NCBI RefSeq assembly: GCF_026212465.1
Contig: NC_080056.1
Coordinates: 14,625,993-14,689,992 of the forward strand
Direction of reading: 5' to 3'
From: Amaranthus tricolor
Lineage: Eukaryota > Streptophyta > Magnoliopsida > Caryophyllales > Amaranthaceae
DNA: 64,000 nucleotides
The position numbers and the translations under genes were made by a program. Every line of letters begins with the position of its first letter. Positions within the stretch are counted from its first letter, which is position 1. The notes below the pieces were generated by a model that was given only the letters and a program-made list of their open reading frames with translations, was not told the DNA's origin and made no database searches. This document shows, in pieces, positions 10,406 through 21,904 of the stretch.

Positions 10406-12193
10406 GTGATGGATTTAATAGTAGAAGGGTTGTTTGCTCAAGGACGTTCGTGCTCAAGACCACTTTTGTTTTGCGGTACAAATTTCTCACATTGGAAAAC
10501 CTTGATGAAAATGTTTGTGATAGATCAAGATATGGAACTTTGGGAAATCATAACTAAAGGACCTAAGATCCCCATGAAAAAGGATGTTCATGGAAATGAT
10601 GTTATAAAGTCTGAATTCGAGTATTCACAAACTGATTTGGAATGGGTTTCCAAGAATTATAGGGCAATGAATCAACTATGTTGTGCTTTGAATGGTACTG
10701 AGTTCAATCGAGTTTCTTCATGTACAAGTGCTAAAGAAATATGGGATAAGCTGGTTGTGACATATGAAGGAACAAGTCAAGTGAAGGAAACAAAGATCAA
10801 CATCCTCATGCATCTATACGAAATGTTTAAGATGAAAAAGGATGAAAATATCAATGAAATGTTTACTCGTTTTACTTTGATTACTAACAGTTTGAATTCT
10901 CTTGGCAAAACTTTTACTAATGCAGAAAAAGTCCAGAAGGTCTTAAGATGTCTTCCAAGATCCAAATGGGGTCCAAAAGTCACCGCCATTGAGGAAGCTC
11001 AAGACTTGAGAGTTCTATCACTTGATGATCTCCTTGGAAAACTCACAACTCATGAACTTACCCTACATGATGATGGAGAAAATGATGTAATACCTTCCAT
11101 GAAAAATCTTGCTCTAAAGGCAAAGAATCATCATGAATCTTCAAGTGAAAATGAAGAAAGCGATGATGAAGAAGATCCATTTGCATTGATCTCTAAAGGT
11201 CTTGAAGGAATTATGAAGATGCGAAAAAGATTTAAGAAATTTAAATCCAGAAGCAAAGGTAAGTATTCTAACTCTAAATCAAATTTTAAGACTAACAAAC
11301 TTGCTTGCTTTGAGTGTGGTTCTACAGAACATCTCGTAAAGGATTGTCCAAAGAAGAAAAAGGAATCCTACAAGAAGAACAAAAAGAAACAAGCAATGGT
11401 TGCAACTTGGAGTGATTCTGAAGAAACATCCGAATCTGAAACTAAAGATGAACAAGCTCATGTATGTCTTATGGCTAATAATGATAATGATGATGCTTTA
11501 GATCAAAATCAAAAAGAGGTACGTGACTTTCTTAATACTTGCTCAAAAGATGAACTAGTTACAACACTCGTCAATATGTTTCAAATTGAAAAAATCCTAA
11601 AAGAAGAAAAAGACACCTTAGAAGATAGAATTCGACATTATGCTAAAGGGTGTGAAGAAATCTTAGATAAAAATGAATCGCTAAAGGCTGAAAAAATTAA
11701 ACTTGAAAAGACTGTCAAGGTCTTGAAAGAACGGAATCTCAGCCAAACTAAACAGCTCATTGATCTTAAGAATGAGAACAATGATCTTGAAGCCAGGATC
11801 AAAACCTTGAAACATGAGTCTGAGAAAAATCTACAAGCATTAAACAAGCTAAATGAATCTGATTCTAAATTCACTAAAATGCTTACACGACAAAAACCAA
11901 CTAGTGATAAACGTGGTATTGATAATGTTACACATAACTATAAGAGTAAAACCACATTTGTGAAAAGTGCATATAAACATAAACGTACACCTACTTGCAC
12001 CTTTTGTTGCAAAGGAGGACATATGAGATTTGCATGTCCTTACAGACGTAAGGAAAATCACATAATCAAGAATTCCTTTCCATTTGAATTACGAGGACAG
12101 GTTAAGCAAATATGGGTTCCTAAAGGGACAAGACCACCCAACATGGTCTATCCTGAATATGGTTCCAAATTTGTCACTTGGATAGCCAAGTAA
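10406..12193 (+). CDS. gag: Element A Gag (capsid-nucleocapsid)
   Basis: This intact 595-codon ORF makes the structural protein that packages element RNA into virus-like particles in the cytoplasm. Residues about 15-40 look like the short copia Gag N-terminal motif (FCGTNFSHWK). Residues about 60-230 match the copia-type gag polypeptide (UBN2-like: EIWDKL, EGTSQVKETK, FTRF). Two CCHC knuckles follow, at C301/C304/H309/C314 and C531/C534/H539/C544. They are separated by an acidic stretch and a coiled coil (about 390-490). The length and the two spaced knuckles fit Sirevirus Gag. It ends in TAA 32 nt before the start of the pol frame, which lies in a different frame (see the finding at 12185-12260). 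An ATG 3 nt upstream (10403) is in the same frame. Confidence 0.88.
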   Translation: MMDLIVEGLFAQGRSCSRPLLFCGTNFSHWKTLMKMFVIDQDMELWEIITKGPKIPMKKDVHGNDVIKSEFEYSQTDLEWVSKNYRAMNQLCCALNGTEFNRVSSCTSAKEIWDKLVVTYEGTSQVKETKINILMHLYEMFKMKKDENINEMFTRFTLITNSLNSLGKTFTNAEKVQKVLRCLPRSKWGPKVTAIEEAQDLRVLSLDDLLGKLTTHELTLHDDGENDVIPSMKNLALKAKNHHESSSENEESDDEEDPFALISKGLEGIMKMRKRFKKFKSRSKGKYSNSKSNFKTNKLACFECGSTEHLVKDCPKKKKESYKKNKKKQAMVATWSDSEETSESETKDEQAHVCLMANNDNDDALDQNQKEVRDFLNTCSKDELVTTLVNMFQIEKILKEEKDTLEDRIRHYAKGCEEILDKNESLKAEKIKLEKTVKVLKERNLSQTKQLIDLKNENNDLEARIKTLKHESEKNLQALNKLNESDSKFTKMLTRQKPTSDKRGIDNVTHNYKSKTTFVKSAYKHKRTPTCTFCCKGGHMRFACPYRRKENHIIKNSFPFELRGQVKQIWVPKGTRPPNMVYPEYGSKFVTWIAK

Positions 12194-12225
12194 GGTTGAG
12201 AAAGGTTATTTTTTTTGTTTTGTAG

Positions 12226-14544
12226 GTTAAACAAAAGTGGATTTTAGATAGTGGCTGCTCGAGGCATATGAGTGGTAAAAGCTCCTTATTTTCTGAAATT
12301 AAAGAAAAATGCAGTGGCTCAATCACCCTAGGAGATAAAGGTAAATGTAAAATTTTAGGAGTTGGTAAAATTGGTAAGAATCTGTCTAAAACTATTGATG
12401 ATGTTTATTTAGTTGACAGTTTAAAATTCAATTTGCTAAGCGTGTCTCAACTATGTGATAAAGGTAATGAAGTAATATTTGATAAAGAAAAATGTGTTGT
12501 TAAAAATCCTAAAACCGGAGATACTTTAATAACTGCTCCTAGAAATGATAATGTTTATGCTTTACATACTAACGAAATTGCAGCTCAGAATTTCAAATGA
12601 TTGAAAGCTATTACTAATGATCCAAAACTATGGCATAGACGTCTTGGTCATATCAATATACACACCATGCAGAAGTTGGTAAACAAAGATCTAGTTAAGG
12701 GACTTCCAGCTCTTGACTATCTACAAAGTCCTATTTGTGACGCATGCATTAAAGGTAAACAAGTAAGAAGTTCATTCAAACCGAAGAAAATGGTAAGTAC
12801 ATCTAGACCATGTGAACTCTTACATATTGATTTATGTGGACCAATGCGTGTACGGAGCATAAGAGGTAAATCTTACATCTTAGTTATTGTTGATGATTAT
12901 TCAAGATTTATGTGGGTTGATTTTTTAAAGGATAAAAGTGAAGCCTTGAAACCATTCTCAAGACGTTGTAAAGAGATGCAAACTCAACTGAACCTTCCAA
13001 TAGTCTCAATTAGAAGTGACCATGGGAGAGAGTTTGACCAGCTAGGCTTTGACTCTTTTTGTGAAAAATATGGAATAACCCATAACTTTTTAGCTCCTAG
13101 GACACCTCAACAAAACGGTGTAGTTGAAAGGAAAAATCGAACCTTAGAAGAAATGTCTAGGACAATGCTTATTGAAAATGGATTAGCTAAACACTATTGG
13201 GCTAAAGCTGTTAACACAGCTAATTATGTTTTAAATAGATGCCTTATAAGACCCATACTTAAGAAAATCCCCTATGAGTTATTCAAAGGAAGAAAACCAA
13301 ATATAGCTTACTTTAGACCATTTGGTTGCAAATGTTTCATTCATAATAATGGTAAAGATAATTTGGGAAAATTTGATGCTAGAAGTGATGAAGGAATATT
13401 TCTTGGATATTCATTAAATAGCAAAGCTTATAGAGTGTTGAACAAGCGTACGGGTATTGTTGAAGAAAGTATACATGTTGTTTTTGATGAATCTGAAATT
13501 GAAACATCAAACGAAGGGTTTAAAGAGTTAAGCCTTAATAAGCATTTTGATGACTTAAGTGATGATGAACTGAATATTAACGTTACCAGTGCAGCTAAAA
13601 AGAATAACATGCAGGATATCATACAAAGTATTGAGGATGAAGGAAAACAGGTTGTTAACATTGAAGACTCACTATCTGATCTTGAGACCCAACCTCAAGA
13701 ACTTGAGATACCTACTGAGCATACTTTGTTAGATACACCAATGAGAAAAACTTCAAATGAAGTTAGCACAACTTCTTTGCATGAAAGCACACCATCCATA
13801 CTACGAAGAAGAATTAGAAGATCATATCAACATCCTCCAGAAAACATTATAAGTGATCCAAATAAAGGTACGCAAACTCGATCCTCTCTTAAGAATCTAT
13901 GTGCATTTTCTACTTTTGTTTCTGTTATAGAACCAAAGGATGTTAAAGAAGCATTACAAGAACCAGAGTGGATTATTGCTATGCAAAATGAGTTAAATGA
14001 ATTCGAAAGGAACAAAGTTTGGGATCTAGTTGAAAGACCTCAAGATCGTACTATCATTGGAACTAAATGAGTCTTTCGTAATAAACTTAATGAGGATGGA
14101 GATATTGTAAGAAATAAAGCAAGGCTGGTGGCTCAAGGCTATAATCAAGAAGAAGGTATAGATTATGATGAGACTTTCGCACCAGTTGCAAGGTTAGAAT
14201 CTATCCGTATTATGCTTGCTTTTGCTTCTTACATGAACATTAAACTATATCAAATGGATGTTAAATGTGCATTCTTAAATGGATATTTGCAAGAGGAAGT
14301 ATATGTAAAACAACCTCCAGGATTTGAAAATTCTGATCTACCTAATCATGTATTCAAACTAAATAAAGCGTTATATGGCTTAAAACAAGCTCCAAGAGCT
14401 TGGTATGACAGATTTAGCTCACATCTACTTGAAAATGAATTTCAACGAGGTAAAATTGATAAAACTCTTTTCATTAAAACTAAAGGAGAAGATATTCTAA
14501 TTGTTCAAGTATATGTTGATGATATATTGTTTGGAGCTACTAAT
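12226..14544 (+). pseudogene. pol: Element A pol, first part: protease, integrase, N-terminal RT
   Basis: The frame opens directly after a TAG (12223-12225). It shows the aspartic protease motif DSG (12247-12255), a GAG-pre-integrase zinc region (WHRRLGH...CDACIKGKQ, about 12630-12760), and an integrase core with the D, D-35-E pattern (about 12820-13130; [19 protein letters not shown]). RT begins near 14060 and reaches YVDD at about 14515. TGA codons at 12598-12600 and 14068-14070 interrupt the frame; the second replaces the Trp normally found before VFRNK. Element B is inserted at 14545, eight residues after YVDD begins. pol continues at 25034. The protein would cut, integrate and reverse-transcribe the element, but this copy cannot do so. 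Confidence 0.9.
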
Positions 14545-15771
14545 TGTAGGAATGCTAATAGATGATCGAATACAACAAGGGGGGGGGGGGGGTGAATTGT
14601 TGTATATTACGTTTAAGATTTTTGCCTCAAATTTTGCGGAATTGTATCTAGTAAAGAGCAAAACTTAAACTTAAAAACGAAAAGAAAAATAATAAAAGGA
14701 GACAAAGATTTTACGTGGAAACCCTCTTGGCCTAATAAGAGGGAAAAACCACGACCCCCCCGGGATTTCAAAATTCTCACTATGTTTTAGGCAATTCGTT
14801 ACAATTACATAAAACAAATATGCTTCACTTGAAGCTTCTCAACTCTAGGCCTACTTCTCTTATCTTCTTTTCTCTCCTTCTCTTTCTCTTCTCACGCTTC
14901 TCTTGAAGCTTCTCTATACCCCTAGACTTCCCTTAAGTCTAGTTACAACAAAAACACTCAATTACCCTTAATAGGCCAATTTCTAAGAAGATTAAAATTA
15001 AGTAGTTGCTCAAGAAAAATATAATGAATTAATTGGCATTAAAATAACTTTGAATATTTTTCTTAATTGATCTCCCTTAATTGGACACTCTTTTTGGATA
15101 TCGGTTTGAGCAAGATTTCCTCCTATTTATAGTGGGAACAGACAGCAGTTACCTCAGACAAAACCTCCCACTATCATCCACGTTCTCAAAATTAAAGGAT
15201 AGTGGAGTTACAAGAGAATGAATAACCGGCTGTCATTTGCTCAAAGATTAAATCAGTTTCCTTAGGCTAAAAATAGCATAGGAGTTTTGAAAACATGAGC
15301 TCCTAAAAAATAGAAGATCTTATTTTTAGCCGTCCAAAATTAAAAGGAGACTTATTCAAAATGAAGACTAAGTCTTCTCCTCATTTTAGGCGTATAAAAA
15401 AACTTTTTGCCAATTAATAAATTAATTTAATTAAGCAACTAATTTAACTTTTAATCATATTACATTAACTAAAAACAGAAAACATAATTTTCGTAACTTC
15501 CAGTCAATGTCTTCTTCAGACCTGTATCGTGGGGAACATCGCATTGTCTCCATCTACAACTTTCGTTAGGACTTTAACTCTGGGAACAGTAAACTGACTT
15601 CCAAAGCAATTATCCAACTTCTTGGATATTTGAGACATGTACAACTTCCACGAACCAAGTCATAGGCTTCATCAACAATTAACAAAATCGAATATTTGCC
15701 TACAAAACAATCTCTAAAACATGTTTGTTTATTTAGAAGTGAAGTCATCATCAAAACCTAAGAGGCCAACA
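14545..15771 (-). repeat. B1 3' LTR
   Basis: This LTR is 1,227 bp and a near-identical direct repeat of 23801-25028. A run of 14 G (14579-14592) lies in the loop of a hairpin with stem TACAACAA (14571-14578) and TTGTTGTA (14597-14604). On the element's own strand this is U5 with a C-run loop. A minus-strand TATA box is at 15124-15131. Confidence 0.93.
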
Positions 15772-16514
15772 AATTCCCCCTTTTTGATGAAGACAAACTT
15801 TATAAACAAACTTAAGTAAAATAGAGTAAAGCAAAATTCTTAGAGTATACTAGAGATTAAAGTAACTCCAAATAACTTAGTAAATTAACTAGTTACAATA
15901 TAATTTACCAAGCATTCATAATAGAACAAATTACTCCATACAAAAACATAACATCAAAAATATGTTTTTAAATAATTTCTAAAAATAATTAAACTAACAC
16001 AAAAATAGTTTAAACTAACACAAATTACCAATTAATATGACAATACGACAAATTTAGAACAATAATTAACATCACAGATCAACATCACAGTATGCAATAA
16101 TCAAAGAGCATTTATGAAGAAATCAAGATATGGAGACTGTGTAATCACAACTTCTCTTAAGTTTGTGCATCTTTTCCCCCTTTTGTCATCAATCAAAAAG
16201 AATTGGGGAGACATCAAACCTCAGCACAAACCATATAGATTTGTCAGTGATGAAATCAAGTAGCAACAAATGAAAGTAAATGCCATGAAAAGCAATTCAA
16301 ATCTGCATAGGGTTAATCATCAGAGACCATGATCATAAAACTAGCAAAAGTTCAACAACAAGATACAATTTTGTACCCCAGATGGTACAAAAACAGAAAA
16401 AGAAATTGTTTGATAAGTTTCACAGCCAACAAATTTTTAAATTTTAGGGGAGAGGGATTAAGGGGCGGTCTCTTCTTCATCAATGTACTCAGAATCTACT
16501 TCCACTGTGTCCAG
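15772..16514 (-). other. B1 untranslated region with purine tracts
   Basis: There is no gene. The polypurine tract next to the 3' LTR reads AAAAAGGGGGAATT on the minus strand (15772-15785); it would prime plus-strand DNA. A second tract, AAAAGGGGGAAAA, lies at 16172-16184. The codons after the early stop of the extra ORF (16458-16514) are still open in frame. Confidence 0.7.
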
Positions 16515-18254
16515 CTAGGCACCAAGACGTTGTTCCATTTGGTTTAGCTGATCAACAATTGAAGCTAGAGAGACACGAGTTTCATCCTGAAAAGCAATGA
16601 ATTGACATTGTAGATCAATAAGCTTGGAGAGAATGAGATGTGAGGAAGCTGCAGGAACAGAGTCAAAGTTAGTACAACCAATATTGGGTGAAGTGTGTGA
16701 TTGTGGTGGTGTTGTGAACTGGATAGATGATGGCGGTGGTGATGGAATTTGATGTGGTGGTGAAGTGGCTGGCTTAGGAGAGGAAGGTTCATTAGGTGTT
16801 GGCTCAGGTATGGTGTCAGATGTGATGTCATCAACCACAGTAGTATTGCGTTTCGAGGCCAACCTCCTACTCTTCCTTTGTATTGACTTAGCCTTTTTCC
16901 TCATAGCCAACACAATCTCTTCATCACTAGAATCACTGCAGAGATTGTGAGGGACATTATCATCCAAGGCTTCCTTTTGCTCTTCTTTTTCCCCTTGACT
17001 TTCAACTCTGTCATGTTCCCCTTTTTCAGATGTTTCAATGTTTTCAGAGGGGACATGGTCTTGTTCCTTTTCTTCCTTATTCTCCTTATCCTCCTTTTCT
17101 TTTTCAACTTCTTCAACCTCCTCTTCAACCCCTTCTTCAACATCTTCTTCTTCTTCAGATCCAACTGCTACATCCTCCTCATGCATCAATATTCCCTCAT
17201 CATTTAATTTTAAATGCAAATTTTTTAAACAATTCGTACCAATTTTCATATTAGGACCCATTGGGAACTCCAACCCTTCCAATGGGACCTCAAATTTTCT
17301 AAAAATCCAGGTTAGCAACCCTCTATAACCAATGAAACTTTTCTTTTCAATGCAATCTGATAAATGCGAGATCATCAATGAAGGAAAATTTATTTTAATG
17401 TGTTTTTCCATGCAGTAAATTAGAGTGGCGTCACGCAAACTCACTTGACTACGTTTTGAGTTTCGTGGTAAAATGAATCTGCGCGCAACATTGTACAATA
17501 ATTTATGCATAGGTGACAAAACATTGTGACTGATCTTCCCCTTCTTTTGATCAACTCCTAAAAATTTTAGAATTGTTCTTTCATTGATGCCAGAAAACGC
17601 AATCTTTGACCCAATATAATATGTATCAAAACCAGCATTGGGAACATTGAACCATTCCCCCAATAGAGCACTGTTAAATTCAATCTTAACGGTTTTAACA
17701 ACACTAGAACACATGCCATCATCATTAGAGAAATTTAAAATAAATTCTCTCATTAGGTTTGGAAAAATGGAATTGCAACTGAAATTTGACATCAATAACT
17801 CCCATTCTTGATATTTTAAAATATCATGCAATTGAGGAAAGTGAATAGAATCATACCAATATTTATCCAACCCGAACCCTACTGTCATCTCCTTTGAAAC
17901 TTCTTCAGCACTGTTTGGATCTACATTCTTTGAACGCTTAACTACTCTGGAAGATGAACCACCTCTTGGTGATGAAATCTTTCTTTTGATACTAGTGGGT
18001 TCAGAGGAGTGTTTTGGTGATTCTTGTGAGGTTTCAGTTGGTGAGGGTGGTGCAGCACGTAGTAATGGTGGAGGAAGAACTACTCTTAATGGTTTTGGTT
18101 GATTAGGTGCACGGGATTTGGTATTTTTCTTGCCGGATTTAGAGGGTTTTGGGGATTTCAATTTTGAATTTTTGAAGATGTTTGAGAGAAGAGAAAAGGA
18201 TGGTTTCTTGAGTGAGAGGTTGATGGAAGGGTAGTGTGTTATGACGTAAAGCAA
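16515..18254 (-). CDS. B1 extra ORF downstream of pol (so-called env-like), slightly truncated
   Basis: The ORF has 579 codons. It has a Ser/Pro/Lys-rich N-terminus (about 25-115), a globular core (about 120-345) like the 'putative plant transposon protein' family, a Glu-rich stretch (about 355-430), a basic patch (about 445-465), a Pro-rich segment (about 475-520) and a C-terminal coiled coil (about 545-579). I see no signal peptide or transmembrane helix, which speaks against an envelope protein. A TAG at 16515-16517 (AAG in copies 2 and 3) removes the last 19 residues present in copy 3. Such ORFs mark Sireviruses; their function is unknown. The paralogue in element A has the same plan. Expression may be by readthrough or from a spliced RNA, but nothing here proves either. 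Confidence 0.75.
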   Translation of the reverse strand: MLYVITHYPSINLSLKKPSFSLLSNIFKNSKLKSPKPSKSGKKNTKSRAPNQPKPLRVVLPPPLLRAAPPSPTETSQESPKHSSEPTSIKRKISSPRGGSSSRVVKRSKNVDPNSAEEVSKEMTVGFGLDKYWYDSIHFPQLHDILKYQEWELLMSNFSCNSIFPNLMREFILNFSNDDGMCSSVVKTVKIEFNSALLGEWFNVPNAGFDTYYIGSKIAFSGINERTILKFLGVDQKKGKISHNVLSPMHKLLYNVARRFILPRNSKRSQVSLRDATLIYCMEKHIKINFPSLMISHLSDCIEKKSFIGYRGLLTWIFRKFEVPLEGLEFPMGPNMKIGTNCLKNLHLKLNDEGILMHEEDVAVGSEEEEDVEEGVEEEVEEVEKEKEDKENKEEKEQDHVPSENIETSEKGEHDRVESQGEKEEQKEALDDNVPHNLCSDSSDEEIVLAMRKKAKSIQRKSRRLASKRNTTVVDDITSDTIPEPTPNEPSSPKPATSPPHQIPSPPPSSIQFTTPPQSHTSPNIGCTNFDSVPAASSHLILSKLIDLQCQFIAFQDETRVSLASIVDQLNQMEQRLGA

Positions 18255-18667
18255 GAGTTTTAAAGGAGTGAAATGACGGTTGCTTCTATTGAAGTGACGG
18301 TTGCTCCTTCAAGTCCCCATCTCATTATTGCCCTTTGCATTACTTGAGTGAAGAAAACCGTTTTCCCCCTTTTTTTTCTTTTTTTTATAAAAATTTTGTT
18401 GGCTGTTTTTAAAGAAAAATAATGAAAACAAAATAAGATAGTATTGAGATGAATTGTAATATTGTGAGATTTTATGTGAAGAGAATAATGAACAACTGCT
18501 TTGGCCTGATCAAATTAACACATGCAAACGTGAAAGCATTCATAGTACAAACTTTATTAAGTGTTTACCTGATCCATTCAATAATTGATTTTCAATCAAG
18601 ATATTGAGGTTGATTTCTGACCTTTTCATTCTCATGATGCTTCAATGGGAAATATATGCAACTAACT
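18255..18667 (-). other. B1 spacer between pol and extra ORF
   Basis: There is no gene. A long purine tract on the minus strand (18361-18378, A8-G5-A4) resembles the true polypurine tract, so B has at least three such tracts. The rest is AT-rich leader for the extra ORF. Confidence 0.55.
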
Positions 18668-21600
18668 TTAGTGGAGCTTGATCATACCAAGTTCCAATCT
18701 CATCTTTTCATATTGTTCCCTTGGAAGTGGTTTGGTCAGAATATCTGCAACTTGTTCATTAGTGTTAACATGCTTTACAACAATATTTTTATTTTCAACA
18801 TTATCTTTGAGAAAATGTTGCCTAATATGGATATGTTTTACTCGTGAGTGATGCACTGGATCTTTAGATATACATATGGCACTAGTATTATCACAATAAA
18901 TAGGAACACATTTAATTTTAATACCAAAATCTCTTAGCTGCTGTTTTATCCAAAGTATTTGGGAACAGCAAACTGCTGCTGCTACGTACTCAGCTTCTGC
19001 AGTTGATAATGCAACAGTGTTTTGCTTCTTGGAACTCCAGGAAACTAAACATGAGCCAAGAAATTGTACCATACCTGATGTACTTTTTCTATTAACTAGA
19101 TCACCTGCATAATCTGCATCACTAAAACCTTTCAAATCATAGACATCACTTTTAGGATAAAATAGGGACAAGTCGTCTGTTCCCTTTAAATATCTCAGAA
19201 TCCTTTTTACTGCAGTGAGGTGTGATTCTTTTGGATTTGATTGAAATCTAGCACATAAACCAACACTAAAAGCAATATCAGGTCTACTAGCGGTTAGATA
19301 TAATAAAGAGCCTATCATGCCTCTATACATGTTTTGATCTATATTAGTTCCATTTTGGTCTTCGTCTAATCTAACATTTGTAGCCATGGGTGTATGGTTA
19401 GTTTTAGCATTGTTTAGTCCATATTTCTTAAGAAGTTCTTTTATGTATTTTTGTTGATGAATAAAAATACCATTTTCAGTTTGTTTAATTTGCAAACCAA
19501 GAAAGAAATTTAATTCCCCAATCATGCTCATTTCAAATTCTGTACCCATGAGGTTAGCAAATTCTTTACATAATAAATCATTTGTAGCACCAAAGATAAT
19601 GTCATCAACATAGATTTGAACAACTAAAATATCATGACTTTTGTTCTTAAAGAATAAGGTCTTATCAATTTTTCCTCTTACAAAATTATTATTAATCAAA
19701 AATTTAGATAATCTTTCAGACCATTGTCTAGGGGCTTGTTTCAAGCCATAAAGAGCTTTATCAAGCTTGTAGACATGATCGAGACAAGAGGAATTCTCAA
19801 AACCAGGAGGTTGTTCAACAAATACTTCTTCATCAAGAAATCCATTTAAGAAATCACATTTCGCATCCATTTGATATAACTTAAAGTTCATAAAAGCAGC
19901 AAAAGAGATTAAGATTCTAATAGCCTCTAACCTTGCTACTGGAGCAAATGTCTCAGTGTAATCAATACCTTCTTGTTGATTGTACCCTTTGACCACGAGT
20001 CTTGCTTTGTTTCTCACAATTACTCCATACTCATCTAGCTTGTTCCGAAATACCCATTTCAAACCAATTACCTTTTTGCCTTTTGGTTTGGGTTCTAAGT
20101 GCCATACTTTATTTCTTTCAAATTCATTTAATTCATCTTGCATGGCTACTATCCACTCGGAATCCTTTAGAGCTTCTTCGTGATTTTTGGGTTCAAGTGA
20201 TGATAGGAACGCAAAGTGTGCACAAAAGTTTCTTAGTTGGGATCTGGTTTGTGTTCCCTTATTCATATCACTTATAATCAGATCAAGAGGATGATAACTT
20301 TGGTATTTCCAAGGTTTAGGCACAAATTCTCTGGAGGGAACAGTAGCATGTTCCTGTTCAACATTTTGATTGACAGGTTGTTTAGCTGCTGGATCACTTT
20401 GGTCTTCTGCGGAAACAGCTGGATTGGGAACAGTGTGCTGGTCCGATTGTGTTGGCTGTTCCTGAACTTGGTCATTTTGTTCAGCATCTTCTTGTATTAC
20501 CTGTTCACCTGCTGTTCCTTGCTCTAACACTTTCATTTCTTCATCATCGTTTTCTAGATGAGCAAGACCAATTTTAACATCATTGACATCCTGTTCACTT
20601 GTTGAAAAGTTAGTTTCATCAAAAATAATATGAACTGATTCTTCTACACACATTGTCCTTTTGTTGTAAACTGTGTAAGCTTTACTTTGTGATGAATAAC
20701 CAAGAAATACCGCTTCATCACTTCTTTCATCAAATTTGCCTATATTTCGTTTTCCATTTACATGTACAAAACATTTGCATCCAAATATACGAAAGTAGGA
20801 AATATTTGGTTTAACACCTTTGAGTAATTCATAGGGTGTCTTGGAAGTGATTGGTCTTATTAATACACGATTCAAGATATAACATGCAGTATTAACGGCT
20901 TCTGCCCAAAAATTTCTAGGTAGACCACTAGCAATCAACATGGTCCTCGCCATTTCTTCTAAGGTCCTATTTTTCCTCTCTACTACTCCATTTTGTTGTG
21001 GTGTTCTAGGAGCGGAAAAATTGTGATTTATACCATGTTCATTGCAATAATTCATAAAGTTTGAATTTTCAAATTCTTTGCCATGATCTGATCTTATGTG
21101 AACAATTAGATTATTGGTAGATTTTTGAATTTTATTAGCAAAAGAAACAAACTCATCAAAAGCTTCATCTTTGCTTACCAAGAATAAGGTCCAAGTGAAT
21201 CTACTATAATCATCAACTACAACAAACACATACCTTTTTCCACTACGGCTTTGTGTTCTCATAGGTCCACATAAATCCATATGAATTAGTTCTAATGGTC
21301 TAGTGGTAGTCACCAAATTCTTTGATTTAAAAGATGACCTCACTTGTTTTCCTTTGGCACAAGGATCGCAAACTTCTTCCTTAAGAAATTTTATAGCTGG
21401 TAGTCCTCTAACTAGGTCTTTTGATCTTAATGTATTTATTAATGAATGACTAGCATGACCTAGACGCTTATGCCAAAGTAGTGGGTCTTCTTCTATGACA
21501 CTTAAACACGTTAAACTAGTTTTGGGAACAGTGTCCAGGTGCACTACATAAGTGTTCCCTTTTCTGATTCCCTCAAGCACCGGGTCTCCTGTGTTGTTCC

Positions 21601-21898
21601 TAGAAATTATGCATCGTTCAGAAGTAAACTTAACAGAGTTACCTTTGTCACAAAATTGAGAAATACTTAGCAAATTGTGTTTTAAATTATCGACTAAAAA
21701 TACGTTATCAATGGCATGGGAACTTGACCTTCCAACCTTTCCTTTGGCAATTATCTCACCCTTCATGTTGTCACCGAAGGTTACTGTTCCCCCATCAAAG
21801 GCTTCAAGTGAGAGAAATTTAGATTTGTCACCCGTCATATGCTTGGAACACCCACTGTCGAGATACCATGAGTTGTTCCCCCTCACTTGAACCTGCAA
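18668..21898 (-). CDS. pol: B1 Pol polyprotein, uninterrupted
   Basis: An open frame of 1,076 residues counted from a TTG codon; it has no ATG of its own because it continues the gag frame after a TAA at 21905. Protease DSG is at D14. The integrase zinc finger is H143/H148/C177/C180, and the integrase core is D208, D271 and E307 (exact 35-residue spacing). A variable acidic linker covers about 430-525. RT covers about 612-790, with QMD678 and YVDD 763-766. RNase H covers about 920-1045, with D927, E968 and D1003. All catalytic residues I can check are present, making this the best-preserved pol in the window. It would mature the particle, copy the RNA and insert the cDNA. Copies 2 and 3 have a stop at residue 599. 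Confidence 0.93.
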   Translation of the reverse strand: MQVQVRGNNSWYLDSGCSKHMTGDKSKFLSLEAFDGGTVTFGDNMKGEIIAKGKVGRSSSHAIDNVFLVDNLKHNLLSISQFCDKGNSVKFTSERCIISRNNTGDPVLEGIRKGNTYVVHLDTVPKTSLTCLSVIEEDPLLWHKRLGHASHSLINTLRSKDLVRGLPAIKFLKEEVCDPCAKGKQVRSSFKSKNLVTTTRPLELIHMDLCGPMRTQSRSGKRYVFVVVDDYSRFTWTLFLVSKDEAFDEFVSFANKIQKSTNNLIVHIRSDHGKEFENSNFMNYCNEHGINHNFSAPRTPQQNGVVERKNRTLEEMARTMLIASGLPRNFWAEAVNTACYILNRVLIRPITSKTPYELLKGVKPNISYFRIFGCKCFVHVNGKRNIGKFDERSDEAVFLGYSSQSKAYTVYNKRTMCVEESVHIIFDETNFSTSEQDVNDVKIGLAHLENDDEEMKVLEQGTAGEQVIQEDAEQNDQVQEQPTQSDQHTVPNPAVSAEDQSDPAAKQPVNQNVEQEHATVPSREFVPKPWKYQSYHPLDLIISDMNKGTQTRSQLRNFCAHFAFLSSLEPKNHEEALKDSEWIVAMQDELNEFERNKVWHLEPKPKGKKVIGLKWVFRNKLDEYGVIVRNKARLVVKGYNQQEGIDYTETFAPVARLEAIRILISFAAFMNFKLYQMDAKCDFLNGFLDEEVFVEQPPGFENSSCLDHVYKLDKALYGLKQAPRQWSERLSKFLINNNFVRGKIDKTLFFKNKSHDILVVQIYVDDIIFGATNDLLCKEFANLMGTEFEMSMIGELNFFLGLQIKQTENGIFIHQQKYIKELLKKYGLNNAKTNHTPMATNVRLDEDQNGTNIDQNMYRGMIGSLLYLTASRPDIAFSVGLCARFQSNPKESHLTAVKRILRYLKGTDDLSLFYPKSDVYDLKGFSDADYAGDLVNRKSTSGMVQFLGSCLVSWSSKKQNTVALSTAEAEYVAAAVCCSQILWIKQQLRDFGIKIKCVPIYCDNTSAICISKDPVHHSRVKHIHIRQHFLKDNVENKNIVVKHVNTNEQVADILTKPLPREQYEKMRLELGMIKLH

Positions 21899-21904
21899 AG
21901 CAAA

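Noticed and set aside
12190..12225. A 36-nt intron between A gag and pol (GTAAGG...TTTTGTAG)
   Set aside because: It is too short for plant splicing, and joining these sites does not put gag in frame with pol. Only the acceptor-like site is kept as an observation.
15566..15754. A 62-codon ORF repeated six times (e.g. 15566, 24823, 31260, 40516, 46956, 56212)
   Set aside because: It lies wholly inside the U3 part of B LTRs and recurs only because the LTR does. No start context or domain was seen.
16901..17328. Several overlapping Ser-, Phe- or Lys-rich ORFs opposite or shifted from the B extra ORF
   Set aside because: They are shadows of the Glu-rich low-complexity part of the real ORF read in other frames.
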